Of a DNA stretch of 64,000 bases, positions 48,661-62,760 are shown piece by piece. This DNA comes from Anseranas semipalmata (taxonomy: Eukaryota; Chordata; Aves; Anseriformes; Anseranatidae): contig VXAA01002999.1 in the NCBI GenBank assembly GCA_013399115.1, positions 747,450 to 811,449 on the forward strand. The letters are read 5' to 3'. How positions within the stretch are numbered: position 1 is the stretch's first letter; each line of letters begins with the position of its first letter. The notes below the pieces were generated by a model, which did no database searches, had not been told where the DNA came from, and worked only from the letters and a program-made list of their open reading frames with translations. A program made the translations under genes and the position numbers.

Positions 48661-51600
48661 CTAGGTACAGTCATTCAAGATTCCTGGCTGAAACACAGTC
48701 TGTAGAGAGCTGAACAAAGCCCAGAGGCTGTCTGAAGTTATTTACAATTCCTAAACCTGTGGTCAGAACAGCATGTTGTACCTTTCATCTGGGAACATAT
48801 GGCCCAACACAATCACTCTTACCCATAGCCAGCCTCTCAAATGATAAGAGGGCTGTTGCAGGCAGTGAAATGGAGTGCTTCAAATAAAAACACCTTTGCT
48901 ACCAAAAGTAAGAAGGGGAAAACTAAAGCAAAGAGCATTTGAACCAAGTGATTCCCAAATTGCTCCTCCTGTAGGAAAAACACTTTTTTTTTTTTTTTTT
49001 TCTTGTATAGTATATTTCCTTAGCACAGCCAATAAGCTTACCTACTTTTCTTCTGCAGGGTGGGATGTAACAGACATATCAAACCCCACTTCTAGAAGTG
49101 TTAAATCCATCTAAAGAGGAACTTACTTTGAGGCCACAACACAGTAGCAAAATGTAACTTAAATAGTAAAATGAAGAGAAATTAATTGGAAGACTGCACT
49201 GTATCTAACAGGGTCTAATTCCCAGAAATGCCCACTATTCTGTGATAAAACTGGATACAGCTAGCTAGTGAAAAAAATATGTAATGGATTAGAATACAAG
49301 AAGAGCTTAACTACTTTTCTCTCATTCGGAGGTAGTTTGTCATATCCCTGGGAAACATTTTTAATCGTCTATGTGAGGTGGAACATCTCAAAGAGGTAAG
49401 CAAGAGCTGGAAAGGAAACAGTTAATAGTCTAACAGCTAGCATACTGCCTTTGAGTGTAAGAAATTGGCTCGTGTCTGTATTTGTCATCTGATTCACCTG
49501 TATCCATTCATCTGATGTATTTGGACCTGTCTCTTCTGTAGTTTAAATGTGTTTCCTAAACAGGGGACTTCAGAAAAGTCTTTTTTTTTTTTTTTTCTTC
49601 TTTTCATTTTGCAGATATTTAATTCTAGCTTCAAGAAACTTTTCTGGTAAAGCTGTAGGAAAACTTTGAAAAGGTTTTGGGAGGTGGTGAGTGTGTATGA
49701 AATCAAGGCTTTCCACATGTATCTTTATTGATATTGTTGGAAAAGTCCTGGCTAGATTTGTGTGGCCGAAGATTATGGCTTTAAAGGAGAGGAAGCCTGC
49801 AGGACATTCCAGGTGTGTCTGTGGTATGCTTCTGGGACCACCAGCTCATCAGTTTGTTAATACTGGGGACTGTTATGCTGATGTTTATGTGACATAGCTG
49901 AAGTTTTGTAACTCTTCAGGTCTCTCATTTAGGTTGTGTCCATTTTGAATAATTGGGTGCATTGACGGCAGTGTAGCTGTAGAAGCAGGGACTTCTACAT
50001 AGATTGAGCACAAGGCTTCCTAATATCATGAGACTGGAAAAGCAGATGTTTGCATTAATTGAAGCATGTTGAGATATCCTTTATCTCACCTGCCTGTGGT
50101 ATAGGCATTGCTTTAAAATGCCTGTTGAACAGAAGCCGTAATTACTGTGAGGAAGTTTATAAATATTGTAAGTACTGATTGTGATGTTAATGCACTGCTG
50201 TGATAGCCATGGGAATATGGGTTGTGAGCCCCTTCTCCTCCTGTGATTTATGTTTTACTTACTGTTTTGTTTTCATAAGAGGAGAAGGACTAAAACAAAT
50301 CCTGCAACATAGGCTCCAGAGCAGTTGCAACATGTTTGGATAAGTTGCATCAAAAAGACGAGCACCCAAATCTACCATTTCTTGTCTGGAAAGTAAATAC
50401 ATAGTTACAGATTCCTACATCATTTTAGAGAACTTGGTAGTATTTGTTTTCATCATGATTAGCAGAAACCACTGTGACATGCCTGAGACCATAGTGAGCG
50501 TTAAATTATTTCGGGCGGTGGAAAGCAAGGTCCTTGCAGGGGGAATGTTTTCTTTTCTTATAAGGTCTGCTGCTGCTGTCATCATAAGTAGGACATTTGA
50601 ACTGCAAAAATAAACTTCTTGAAGAAATGACTGGGACAGTAGCAGTGTGAGCCTGCTTTTTCACTAGTGTATGCTTTACTCAGTGCAACCCCTCTGCAAA
50701 GTTCTTGTACAGAAAAGCGAACAAAAATGCCACCCTGGCAGACTCCATCTAAGACATGTTCTTCCCTTCATGTGCCTTCTTGTTAGTACCAACAGTCTGT
50801 CAGGTTGAACTGAATACTTGGTGATCCTCAGAGAACCCTGCAAATAGATTATAAAAATGGGCTAACCGGGAATCTGATGAATGTTCCTATTGGTATACAG
50901 AGAAAAAGCAGAGTTGGGGTTGCTTTTTCATAGCGGTGTCAATTCTGCAGGAATATCTGGAATAAGAAGAATGAAAACGGGTGAGTTCATCTGTTGATGG
51001 GGATCTGAATGCACACAAGCAATTGATTTATTAACAGATTAGCGCCAGTTTTGGGTTGCAGTCTTTAATAGGCACAGCTAGTTATTTCTTAATGTGCTTT
51101 AGTATCTACCCAATGAGTAGAAGAAATTTTCATGGCTTTCTCTTCTTTCAAGAGGCTTCTCAGTATTATTTTACAGGTCTTGAGGATCAATACGAATAGA
51201 AGCTTTTCAGTTGTCTCCATGGATCACTATTACCTTTCAGAAAAGAAGGCATTTAACATTGTTCATATGGGAGCATCCTACGTACCTAAGTCAGTGGCAA
51301 GCATACATGTTTACTGTCTATACAAATCCTTTGTCTATTGCTATCATTAGAGTAAGTTACTACTTTCTACAGGTTGAAAGTATGAGGTCTTGATTGCCAT
51401 TTCTGAAATGTTTATCACTCTTGCTAGTACAGGCCTTTTTGATATCATAGTTAATTTTGTTGTAGTTTTATGCAAGAAAATTTAACAATATGCTCTTCTG
51501 ACTCCAGAAGTTTAATAATAATTAATGTCATTGCTTTAAAAGAAAAAAAAAAAAAAAAGCAAAAAAAAGCTACAATCTCTCTTCCTGAAATTCTCTCCAG

Positions 51601-53353
51601 ACCTATTCTTGGCTTCTGCATGTTCTTATAAGACTGAGATATTGGTCAAGAAATTTATTCTGTTCACAATTCAGTTTCTAATGCTGAAGAAAATTCCATT
51701 CAATAAGCCCCCCTTTCTGTGGTTTAAAAATATCCAGTATCCCCATATACCTAAGCTAAATGTTTCATTTGTATTACAGTAAGCTCTTTCCAGTTTTTGA
51801 CAGCGTGGAGAAGCCAACCCAAAACCATCAGTGAGAAGGAGACTTTCACAGTCAGAACACCAATTCCAAAGCTTAACTAGATTTATTAAATGTGTATAAT
51901 GAGTGTTCTGCAGTGTATGCCAATATCAGCAAACTTTCCATATATGTCCACAGATTTATAGATCCATAGATTTATATAATATTGTGTTTGTTATATGTCT
52001 GTCCTTCTCACTTGCTCAACTTTCCATGTGTAATGGACAGCTGTAGAGGGACATTCATTATTTGTTTCAAGGTTGCTTGTGAAATCCTTCTGCTCAGGTT
52101 CTAGACCATTTATTTTATAGAATGATGTCTCACAAGTGCATCAAGTTCCATTATCAACTGCACGTCTTATAACAAGCTCTTTACAATACAGGGGAACAAC
52201 AGCTTAGTTTCCAACAGCTTGGTTTCAAGTTTAAATTCAGAAAGCTTCAATCACAAAATGTTATGTTCCATATACCTTTTTAAGTTCAATAACTGGGGAA
52301 TTTATGGCTCCCTGAATGTTAGTTAAAGTCTAGAGACAAATTCTCTGTTCTCCTTTTTGAAAATTATAATACCCTTACAGTGTGGATGGTAAAGATCAGA
52401 GGAATGGTGATGATTGTACTCAAATGTTAAGCTTTTTATTCAACAGCTGGATACCCTTGTAGGAGCTTGCCACATGTCATTGCCTTCTCTTCATTCCACT
52501 GCTCATTAAAATAATTTGCAACATATGAAAGGTTAACTTGAGGGCATAGTAGCATACTGATCTTTTTCAGAAACTTCAGTTTCTCATGATATACGTAAGA
52601 TTTGAGCATGTAATCCTGACTTGGGAAAAAATCATATTTATTTCAAAGGTGACTGCAGATCTGCTCCATCAAGAAGTCTGGCTATTCTGCTGCCAGAGGA
52701 ACAAATAAAGAACAGCCTGATTTTGGAAGGCTTTGCCTTATCATTTGGCATTTCCAGATACATAAACAGAATCCTAAATCATTAGACAATGAAGAAATAG
52801 CTGAGTAATAGCTCAAAATGCTGAGTGTGTAGTTCTTCTCTGTAACATATAGTAGGAGTTGCTAGGCATGATGTGTTTTGTTTTGTTTTGTTTTTTTCCC
52901 ACGTCCATTTAAATACTTAAATATAGAGTCTGCTCACGCAGGAGGAGATTTGTTTTGGAGAATGGTGGAAAGAAAGGATGTGTTGATCTGGCTTTCCTTC
53001 ATCTCCATCCCTCTTATTCTGTAAATCAAGGCTACATCTAGCCAAACAGTAGTTTCCTAATTGTGAGTGTCTGAGCCTCATAGTTTCCTCAGGTGTAATA
53101 ACTTTCTTTAAAGGACCACCGAATGACTTCAAAAGAATAAGTAAATAAAACTCATCATAGGTAATGAGAATGATTATGCTATCAGGCTGACAGATCCTCA
53201 GGTGTGACCAAGTTACGCAGGTCATAGTTCCCTGACAACGTGATCTGATGGAACTGGGGACGTTAGCATTCCTACCCTTCCTCTCTTGCTCCATCTGTGG
53301 CTGAGCGTTGCCTTCCCCTCCCACTCAGTGCTCTCACTTTTCTGGTCTGTAAG

Positions 53354-53378
53354 AAAAAAAAAAAAAAAAAAAAAAAAA
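53354..53378. repeat. A25 homopolymer
   Basis: Twenty-five consecutive A. No upstream retrocopy was recognised. Confidence 0.97.
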
Positions 53379-54970
53379 TGTCTTTAGGCCATTTGGGAGT
53401 GAGAGCAGTTTGGAGTGAAGGGGAGCACTAAGAGTTCTCACCTGGGTTCTCAGAAGGGGTTGTGGAACCACCACAGCTCTTGACCCAGAACAGAACTGGG
53501 AATGGAGAGGAGAACCCACTCTTTGAATCACCAGCTTATTACCAGACATTAACTCATCCTTTTAACATACCCCCCACCCCCACAAAACAAACAAACAAAT
53601 TAAAAAACAGCAACCTGTGTAATACTGGCTGTTACTTGTTTTAACTAATCCTTTTTGTCTGTTTCTATTTACTAAAAAGAGGAAGAGGGAGACAACATTG
53701 ATTTGTGATTTATTTATGAGTAGTAGGTAAAAATACAATGTTCATAAATGTACCTGCTGTTAAAAACAAACAAAAAGCCAGAAGAATCCAAACCTTCTTA
53801 AGAACACTTAGTCTTTTAAAACCGAACTTCAAGCGCAAAAAAAAAAAAAAAATCTGCATTAGTGAGATCTGTGTGAGAAACTCATAGGGATGGGTGTATC
53901 AGCTGGGAAGTTAGCAGTATGGCAGAACTCCCCTGCCATTCAGCTGCTCTTTTCAAGTGTGGCTGCTAGAGATTAGAGCATAGCCTGAAAAGGCCAAAGG
54001 CTTGGACAGTTTGGAGCTTGAGGGAGAATAAATAACACTAGTTTTGCTTTACTTGGAAGATTCTAACCCCCTACTACCACTTTTCCTCTTAAACTGTTTT
54101 CTCCTTCAAGTCATTTTTTTCTCTGTGTATTTTGTATAATCCAAGCTTTTGGATGCAGCTGGACTGAAAAATCTTATTAAAATGGCTAGTTCCCTTTCGA
54201 ACTGTTATTTCTAGTGAAAGTCTATTCTGCCAGTCTGTAAATCTGTTTTCTCCTTGTCTTCCTTCAAAATTAAGGTGGTAAACTACCCTTGGAAGTTTCA
54301 GAATTTATTTACTTTGAGGTATCCTGCTCTCCAAAGGAAAGGGATAAGGAAATAATAATCGGAAAGCAAAAGCAACTCAATATAAAGCTTCTAGACCAGC
54401 AGAGGAAAAACCTCTACTGTGTTGATGATGCTGGGCAGTTTTGCAAGCAGGCACTGATGTCAACACTGGGCCTTAATGTGACTGTCCCAAATCTCACTGT
54501 TACACTGAGTAATGTTTTCTGTACCATGGCACTTTTCTTCATGTGAGTTGCATGTTATGGAGCTTCATGAATCTGGGGATTCTAAAAATATCACGCACCC
54601 ATTATGCTAGTGCAAAATATATTCACACTGAGGGATTTTATAAATACATAACTGAGGAACTCAAATGATGTTTTTGAAAGCATTAAAGAAAAACGAATGA
54701 TGGAAGTCACTGCGTGCAGATAGTGCACTTATTTTCATAACAGGTATGTAATTTACATCCCCTCTCCCACATTTTTGGTATGGATTCCCATCTGCTCCCC
54801 ATACTGCAATGTTTGAACACTGTCTGTCTCTCAGACTGTTCAAACTGTGTTTCCTTACACTAATTGTAAGGTAAGGTACTGTCTTTTGTTTGAATATACA
54901 CCGTGTTCAACATTTTATGTTGAATAGCTGCATAGCCACCTAGGAAGTTCTATGGTAAAAAACAAATGAA

Positions 54971-55000
54971 CAACAACAACAAAAAACAAACAACAACAAA
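54971..55000. repeat. CAA-rich simple repeat
   Basis: Repeated CAA units interrupted by A runs. Confidence 0.9.
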
Positions 55001-57819
55001 GCAGTTGCAGCTGGTCCTCAGCAAGCTTCTTTGTAATTTTTTTTTGGCAAAACTTGAACTGCATGGGTCTTTATCCTGTGCCTGGGCTGCTGAGTGGAGC
55101 TCTGGCTGCTACTGACCTCAGGTCAGCCCCATTACTTTTATTTCAAGGACCTTGTTGTCAGACTTCTGTCTGATAATAAACTCAGTCCAGTGTAGTCCTT
55201 GTGAGAAACGCTGACTAGATCAGAGCAGTATGTTTCTCTTTTTAAATCTGCATCCCGGTTTGCAGTATCGTGACATCTCAAATGGAAAGCAAATGATAAC
55301 TTGGCTGAAACAAGTGTCAAGATGCCAAAAGTCACCATCAATCAATAAATAATTCAAAACCAAAATGTCATGTTATATACTTTGTGACTAAACTAAATCA
55401 GAATAACTTGCCTGTATTTCAAATTTGGGATTGCTTCTTCTAGCTGGAAGTCTGGAATTATTGCAGTAAAAACCAGCATTCATGCGTGACTTGGACAAAG
55501 TACTTCAATAATGGATTGCTGTATCAGATGTGAAGAGCTACTGATGAGGAAGAGTAAGAAAGATGGGCTTTTTTTTTATATGGTTTTGACTATTCACGTG
55601 GGAAAAACTCATCAAATATAGTTCTTCCAACTGCAAAACTTTAGAATTCAAAGCTGAAGCCATGTGCTGTTTAGTTTGGTACTTATTTGGGCAAGTAATC
55701 ATCCCATTTCATGTCATTTTAATTGTCTCATTTTATGCTGACATTATTAATAATATGATTTGGGGTAATATTGGAAGAAACTGGGGAAGCCCTAATGATC
55801 TTATTAAAACCAGTAAGTTTGTCCCAACCAGTGTTATAACCACAAAGCAAAATTGTACTGTATATCTCTTTCAGACTTGTGGAGACTTTCCCTCACTGGC
55901 AGCTGTAGCATCTCTCACACTCAAGTTTGCTCTCTGGGCCAAAGGGAAAGTCCCACCTATGCTTGTCATTATGTAAAGCTTTGTCCTGAATGGAAGACTA
56001 ACAAGATGACTGAAAGTATACAGAAACAGAATCTCCAAAGCAAAATGTTTGCTTAACCCTAATCCTAAACATACAAAGTAGTGTTAAGGCCAAAAACAAT
56101 AAAAAGGCATTTATTTATGCATCACTTCTTATCATAACCTCACTTTCTCTATACTATTTGTTCCCTTTTCTACAGCTAGTTTCCAGTTGTGGATTGTCTA
56201 GATTCCTGCATGGTCTCTTAATCTATGTATCTCCTTTCTTGCCTGTTAGTTCCTGCTGACTGAGCAGTCTCTAGTCTCCCACTTGTTTTTAGACTAGAGG
56301 ATCTTCAATATTTTCAGTAGGGTTCCTGAATCCATGGCTTAGCGTTGAAAATGATAAATCATCCTCAGCCTGACTGGAGACCAATATGGATATTTTGCAT
56401 AAATATTCTCTTTATTTTTAATCTGGTGTCCTTATATATAGTTTTATACTTCTTGCTTGTTTTCTTTTTTTCACCTCTTTTGTCTTGAGCAAACAGTTGG
56501 GCCTAAGTGCTATGTTCATAAAAAAAAAAAAAAGTTTTCTAAAATCTGTGGATCGGTTTAAAATTACTCAGGTGTTACAGCCACAGGATCTTCAGGGCAG
56601 GGAGGAGACTATTGACAGATGGAGACAAATTATCAGAAGAAAGTGATAGAAAGGTTCAGATTAAGACTACTACAGGTAATTTTTGAGGATAGAAGAGAAC
56701 TTTGATGATGGAAAAAAAGTGAATTCTGCTCAATCGTAGTGTTGTAGTGACTGTAAGGGAATCTGGGATTATTTGTACAAAATTTCAGAGTATTAACATT
56801 TCATGAAGAATTTTCAGTCTTTCTTCTAGAATTGTTTGGTTTTGTTTAGACTTTGGTTTTATATTAAGAGGGAAAGCAGCCTTAAAAACCCAAACCTGAA
56901 ATAACCATTTTGGATTAAATTAAACATATATTTGATATTGAATTATTATAGAAGAATGAATGAGAAAAATTTGTGTATTTGCTTTGGCAGACAAACTGAA
57001 ATATCCATTGTTTATGCAGCCTCTGTCTGTGATCTTGTCTTGCTGACCATTGCAGCATCATGCTGGCAAGTAGGAATGGTTTGAGCACAGAGAGAGTAGC
57101 AGGGAGGTCACTGATAGACTTGATATTCAAGCTTTTATGTAGAAATTGGTATACAGAACTGTGGCTAGATTGGGTCATAGATGTTAGCCTTATAAAGCAA
57201 GTTCTAAAACTATCGAGGAGATGAATTTGTAATTGTTTGGACTTCCAAGTGCTATTTCCTATTTCTCTGTGGGACTTTCATGGCCTTTATTCCCTACACT
57301 TTGAGTTTGGATTTGCTAATAAAATTTGATGATGTTTTGATCTTCAAAATGCACCTGTGACCCAAATCCTTTCCTTTTTCACTTGGTGGGTGCTTCGAAG
57401 AGTGAAATACTGTTTTCATTAGTCCTTGCAAGAAATTCAAAGCTCTGACTTTGGAATCCACCTCACCAAGTAAAACATCCCTGCTGCAGGCAGAATGGTG
57501 CTCCTGCCTGGCCGGTCCATATTTAGTTCCATGAGACTGTGAACATGTTCATAAGATGGAATGAGGGCAAGGTACGGCGACAGCTTGAAGAGAAACAACA
57601 GTGATGTGATTCCTGGGTTGGTGCCATGTAAGTGGAAGCAGGTGGCTAGCACTTCAATGCAATCAATGCAGGGCCAAGGTATTCAAACACCAGAAAACGA
57701 AGACCAAAACTCAAAGCCTCCATTACTGATTTGAACATAGCATTTTATTTTGCTTGCTTATTTTTTTGAAAGTAATGCATCTGGATTTTGGCTACAGATC
57801 AGCTAAAATATGTATCGTA

Positions 57820-58205
57820 GGTAGACATGGATGTGCATGGAAGTGCATGGATCAGCAAGGAGCTGCTAACTGGACTCAGACATGAAAAGGAAGTGTACAA
57901 AAGGTGGAAGAAGGGGCAGATGACCAGAAGTACAGAATAGCGTCTGATCTTGCGTGGATAGGCTTAGGAAAGCCACGATTGACCTTGAGTCGAATATGTC
58001 AGGTGATGTGAAGGGCAACAAAAGATTCCGCAAGTACATCACCAACAAATGGGACACTGGTGATAATGTGGGCCTGCTGCTAAATGGGCCAGGGCAACTG
58101 GTCACGAATGACATGGAAAAGGCCAAGGTACTCAATCCTTTCTTTACATCAGGCTTTGCCTGTAAGACCAGCCTTCAGGAGTCCCAGGCTTCTAACAGAT
58201 CTAAA
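57820..58205 (+). mobile_element. CR1 LINE fragment, linker upstream of RT
   Basis: This sense-strand fragment covers the CR1 ORF2 linker between the endonuclease and the reverse transcriptase. Readable pieces include GNKRFRKYITNK, then GLLLNGPGQLVTNDMEKAKVL and CKTSLQESQ, matching the CR1 pattern of a lysine-rich stretch followed by a LVTKDMEKAEVLN-like block. It has neither the endonuclease, the catalytic reverse transcriptase motifs nor a 3' end, so it is an internal remnant. An A-rich run at 58225-58245 follows it. Confidence 0.87.
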
Positions 58206-59879
58206 CAGCAGCAGTGGATGTGTTTAAAAAAAACAAAAAAACACTGTCTTTTATCAGACAGGACACAGAATGATCACTAGATGTTCTTCCCTCTGCTTTG
58301 AAGCAGAGAAAGCAATTTGCAAAAGGCTATATGCAGAATATGCAAAATTTCACACAAGGGAAATTTCTGTAGCAAGACCAAATCACGAATGGAGGCTATG
58401 TAGGTTGGAAGACAAATTCAGATCCAGGTAATACCATTATGAGCTCAGACTTGTGCTGCCTTGAGCAGAACAGATTGTAAGTCACTGGAAAAGTGCTTCC
58501 CAAATCAAATGATGTTAGTTAGCTGTTTATAAGTGAGGTACAGTTTTCAAACACTTCCATTAGCAACCACCTATCTAGATGTTAAAGGCAGTTAATTGTG
58601 GCAGTGGTAGCTATGGGCCACATTTTTATGAAACTACCGGTTGGTTTAGGGATTCAAGGTCTGCTTTACAGACGGACATGGTGATGATAAACATTTTTGG
58701 TTGGGGTATGATTTCTCTTTTTTTTCCTTCTTTAATTTCATTGGTATAGGTGGCCTGGAATGAAAATCTGCATGTAGTGATTTCCTTAGATATGCAGTAT
58801 TAGCATGAATTCAGTTATACTTGTGCAAAGCTTCTAGATAGAGAAAAAACATTTATTCACTTAAACATGAGACTATATGTAAAATAAACAGTGTATGAGG
58901 GGAGAGGAGCCAGTGTGTGCTGCTTCAACCAGAATATTATAATAAAAACTGAACATATTTTAGGTGTAGCCAGGACTTAAGAGAGGATTTAGATTTTTGA
59001 TTTTTTTTGTCTTCATATGAAAAGAGTTGGTCCACATTTGATAAGCATTTCATATTATTTCCCTTGCTACGAAGCAAAACTTAAGTGATGTTAATTATAA
59101 ATGCTGTTCAACTTTTTTTTTTTTTTTTTTTTTGCTGAAAGTATTTTTCAAAGGCATCAGAATAGATAATTTCAGTGAAAATTTATTGCTCATTTGCGGT
59201 AAATTAAGCTAAGGCAAATAATGGGTGATGTAACTTGGAGATGTAGTTAAAAGGTTATTTGGACATCTGTACTGGGCCAGATCAAACCTAGCCTACTGGC
59301 TTGTCTTCAGCCCACAACAGGTGACCAAGAAAAGCCTAATCATGTAATGATACTTCCTCAGAAAACTCTCCCAGCTATTTGAAATCTAGAAGCTTCCTGA
59401 GATGAAGGTGGTGTATTGGATGTTTTGTTTTTTGTTTTTATCCAGTCAGCTTCTCAGCTGTCACAGCGAAATTATGAAGTGGGGTAGCCACAAGAACAGA
59501 ATCACACCACTCAGTGGCATAAATTTTAATGATAACTAAACAATTATCTGTATTTGTGTTTTTTTGTCTTTTTTTTTTTTTTATAGCACATAACAGATTC
59601 ATCTAACGAATTCAGGGCAGATTTAGTCAAGAGCTCACTTGCCTGAGTGATACTTTCATGTCAGCTTCACCCTGTGACATTTAACTCACGTCCACTTTTT
59701 GTATCTTCATTGTCCTTTGGAAAAGAGCTCTGCAGCTCATCATGTGAATAAAGAACTTTTTTTAATCTCATTAAATATTCTTTAATATTCAAAAAGCAGT
59801 GAATGCACTTTAAATTCACTATTAAAACACAGTGAACAATATTCCCTGTGCACCTTTTTCATGATTGTATAACTGTCTA
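58206..59879 (+). other. SEMA5A: SEMA5A intron segment between CR1 copies
   Basis: I see no gene or clear repeat apart from a T21 run at 59113-59133 and a T-rich run near 59560-59582. Confidence 0.6.
59113..59133. repeat. T21 homopolymer
   Basis: Twenty-one consecutive T. Nothing on either strand identifies it as a poly(A) tail of a known element. Confidence 0.96.
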
Positions 59880-60665
59880 TTATCTCTCTACTCAGATGTC
59901 CTTTTTCTAGGCTGAGGAATCAGTCTATTTAAACCTGCCTTGCAGAGAAAACACAAAGAGATGGAGGTCTTTTGTCACCTTTCCCTGCACCTTTCCTAGT
60001 TCTACATTCAAATTTGAAATTGGGGGCTGGATCAGAGCAGCACACACTCTTCAAAACAATGGGGTAAATGGATATTTTCCATGGTACAATGTTTTCTAAT
60101 GCTCCATACTTCTCATAATTTAGTCTTAATTCCTTTTTTGTTATTGTAACTCAAGATCTCATTCCTGAATACTAATGTTCAGTTCAGAGCCCATCACTGA
60201 ATACATGAAGTAATTTTGTTACTTAAGGCTCTTTTTTATGGTATGCAACACTACATTTATTAAAACTGCAAATGAAATTCTGTATAGATAACTAGCCATT
60301 CATATTTGTCAGGTTTGCCTAGAATGCTATACAGTCAGCTCTCTACTAAATTGAATAACTTGGTATCATTAGCAAGTATTGTCACTTCACTGTTCATTCT
60401 CTTTTCTGCATCACCTAAGGATACGGTGAGCATTATGGATTCTGCCGTATATTTCTTTGGGACTCAGCTGCTGGCCTCCCCTCTGCAAATGGGCCATATG
60501 CTTGCCCCACCTACTTTTTAAGATCTTTATCTTCTTTATCCTTTCTTTTAAAGGTCATTTGGTGAGGGAACTTGTCTAGTGCCTGTTGGAAATCCAAACA
60601 GTGTATCATCTGGATATCTTTTATCCATACTTTGTCCATATACATATCCATGTTTTCTAGTCAGT
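59880..60665 (-). mobile_element. Old CR1 (or L3-like) LINE, 3' part
   Basis: Read on the minus strand this is an ancient CR1-clade element. It runs from the 3' region at 59880-60120 through the C-terminal region to the middle of the reverse transcriptase at 60660. The box equivalent to FADD is at 60365-60376 and reads LAND. Its style (an AAATGAAATTCTG-like segment at 60270-60282 and low CpG content) resembles CR1 copies shared among turtles, crocodiles and birds more than the young bird subfamilies. It is heavily mutated. The left limit is approximate. Confidence 0.72.
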
Positions 60666-60679
60666 TAGTACCTAGCCGG

Positions 60680-62760
60680 TTTTCTTGTAGGAGGTTATTC
60701 CATTCCAGATGCAGGACTTTGCCTTTATTGAACTTTATAAGGCTTCTGACAGCTTATTTCTCCAGTATGTTGAGGTGTCTCTGAAAAAGCAGCCCTGCTT
60801 TCCAGCATATTGATCTCCCCTTTTCCCTGTTTAGTATCATTTATGAACTTGCTGAGAGTGCACTCTAGGTTGTTAGTAAAGACATTAAACAGCACTGGCC
60901 TAAATATCAGTCTTTGCGTGACTGATAACTGGTTAACAAATGGATTTTATGCTACTGAAGACAAGCCTTTAAGCCTGGTGCTTCATGCAGTTTTTCACTT
61001 GTCGCATCTATTAACCCAGTCCATATCTCACCAGATGGGCTGTAAGGACACTACAGGAGACAATGTCAAAGTGTTGCTAAAGGTAAGGTAAAGCAACATG
61101 CACTGCTATCCTCTTTTCTACAGAGCTAGCTTTCTCATCCAAGAAGGTAGTCAGGTTGGAAAGGTGTTACTTGCCCTTTGTAGATCCATGCTGGCTGTTC
61201 CCAGTCACCTTGTTTTCCCTGTGCCTGGATATGGCTTCTAAGAGGATTTGATCCATAACCTGCTTGGGGACTGAGGTGAGGCTGTAGTTCACCGGGTATT
61301 GCTCAGACTTTTGAAGATTGGTGAGACAAATAGCATTTCTCCAATCACAAGGAACTTTCTCTCATTGCCACGACCTGGCAAAGATGATAGAGAATGGCCT
61401 TGCAATGACTGTGGGCAGCTCCTTCATCACCCTTGGGTGCTTCTCATCTGGTCCCATGAACTTGTATATATTCAGTTAGTTTAGGTACCCCTAACTATGA
61501 TCTTCCTCTACATTTGGTAATGCTTCACCTCCCCAGACTCTGCTAGTAGGCTCAGGGACATGGCAGACCTATGGGCAGATCTCATCAGTGAAAACCTGAG
61601 GCTGAGAAGGCACTGAGTACCTCAGCCTTTTTTGTGTCATTTGTCATTAGCTCCCCTACCTGCTGAGCAGTGAGTCTTCTTGTTGCAGCCGGTGTATGAA
61701 CAGACGTCTTTTGGATGTTCGCATTCCATCCTGGTTTCAGCTCTGGCTAAGCTTTGTCTTTCCTAGCTCCATTCATGATATTCAGACAACGTCTCTAGAT
61801 TTTTCATGGGGAGCTCATACCTTCTCCCACCCTCTATGTGTGTGCGTCTATATAAATATATATTTGCAGGTGTTTCATCTCAGTCAGGAGTTCATTGTTC
61901 ATGTGTCATGGCCCTCTGCCATGCCTGCTCAGAGTTCTGCATGTTGGAATGGAGAATGGATAGGATTGCCCTTTTAGGGCAGTCTCCCATGGGCATCATG
62001 CCAAGAAGATACCTGGACAAGCTGAAACTTGCTATTCTGAAGTTCAGGACTGTAGTTCTGCTATTTGTTTTGCTCTTTTTTCTCAGAATTGTCAACTCCA
62101 CTCTGGTCGCTGTAGCCTGGGCTGACCTCACCTTTCACCCACCTGGCCAGTTGTTTCTTAATAACAACTCCAGAAGACCATCTCACCTGGCTGGCTTCTC
62201 AGTCACTCTTATCAAGGAATTGTTATCAATGTATTTCAGAAATCTCCTGGACCACTTACATCCAGCTATACTGCCCTTTCAGCAAGGTTGGAGTGGTTGA
62301 ATTCCTGTACTGGGGCCTGCATCCTTGTTCACTAGCTTTATTATTTATTATGTAGTTTTTGATCATTTCCTTGTTGCAGGTATCAGCCTTGACAGTTTCC
62401 TGGGTATCCCTGGAGCCCATATTAAAATCAGATACTACATTTGCTATCTTGCAATCCTCAGTTACCAAAGGAGTCATAAGCCGAAACCCTTATTAATAGT
62501 TCAGCATTTACATCTCAGAATTCCTTTAAATTTCTTGCATAAATATTTTTTCCTGGAAATCTGTTGCTTTTCATCTTGCCTGTCTATTCTGTAACCCCTT
62601 TAAAAGCACTGTGATTTGAGACAGAGGTTCTGATGAGCAGCCCACCGCCCTCTACCACCCCCCACCATTCTGGGTCGAGAACTTCCTTGAGCTCTTCCAT
62701 GATGAACTTTCTGTGTGTGNNNTGTCCCTCTGAAATTTCTTTTTGTGGGGGGGGGGGGGG
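60680..62760 (-). mobile_element. CR1 LINE, endonuclease through RT C-terminus
   Basis: A second antisense CR1 copy begins at 60680 inside the reverse transcriptase C-terminus. Moving right it covers the reverse transcriptase core (catalytic box at 60836-60847 reading FIND), the linker (VELTILRKKSK and TTVLNFRIASF at about 62100-62010), and the endonuclease region at 62150-62700. It is longer than the other copies in this window but is full of stops. The 164-codon frame on the + strand at 61806-62300 is only its antisense shadow. Its 3' untranslated region is missing, which is unusual for a CR1 insertion and suggests later loss or rearrangement at the left junction. Confidence 0.82.

Larger units (their letters stand above)
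45501..57819 (+). other. SEMA5A: SEMA5A intron segment
   Basis: No exon was recognised. It contains a perfect 46-base duplication (47388-47433 and 48123-48168), a 10-bp hairpin at 48637-48660, an A25 run at 53354-53378 and CAA-rich DNA at 54971-55000. The stretch 51780-52640 has an AATAAA on the minus strand and could be an eroded LTR, but I could not identify it. Confidence 0.65.

Noticed and set aside
51780..52640. Possible solo LTR on the minus strand
   Set aside because: A minus-strand AATAAA occurs near 51893, but I could not define TG/CA ends, a target duplication or a family.
53354..53378. A25 as the tail of a processed retrocopy
   Set aside because: No gene-like sequence upstream, and retrocopies are rare in birds because CR1 does not use poly(A) tails.
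54289..54546. 85-codon + frame with coding-like composition
   Set aside because: Considered as an exon, but there is no recognisable protein and no matching acceptor at its start.
55662..55976. 104-codon + frame rich in hydrophobic residues
   Set aside because: No family resemblance, and the frame is bounded by ordinary intron sequence.
59113..59133. T21 as a reverse-strand poly(A) tail
   Set aside because: No recognisable element or cDNA on the minus strand to the right.
61806..62300. Longest open frame in the window, 164 codons on the + strand
   Set aside because: It runs antisense through a CR1 copy whose minus strand shows clear linker motifs. It is a shadow frame with no recognisable domain.
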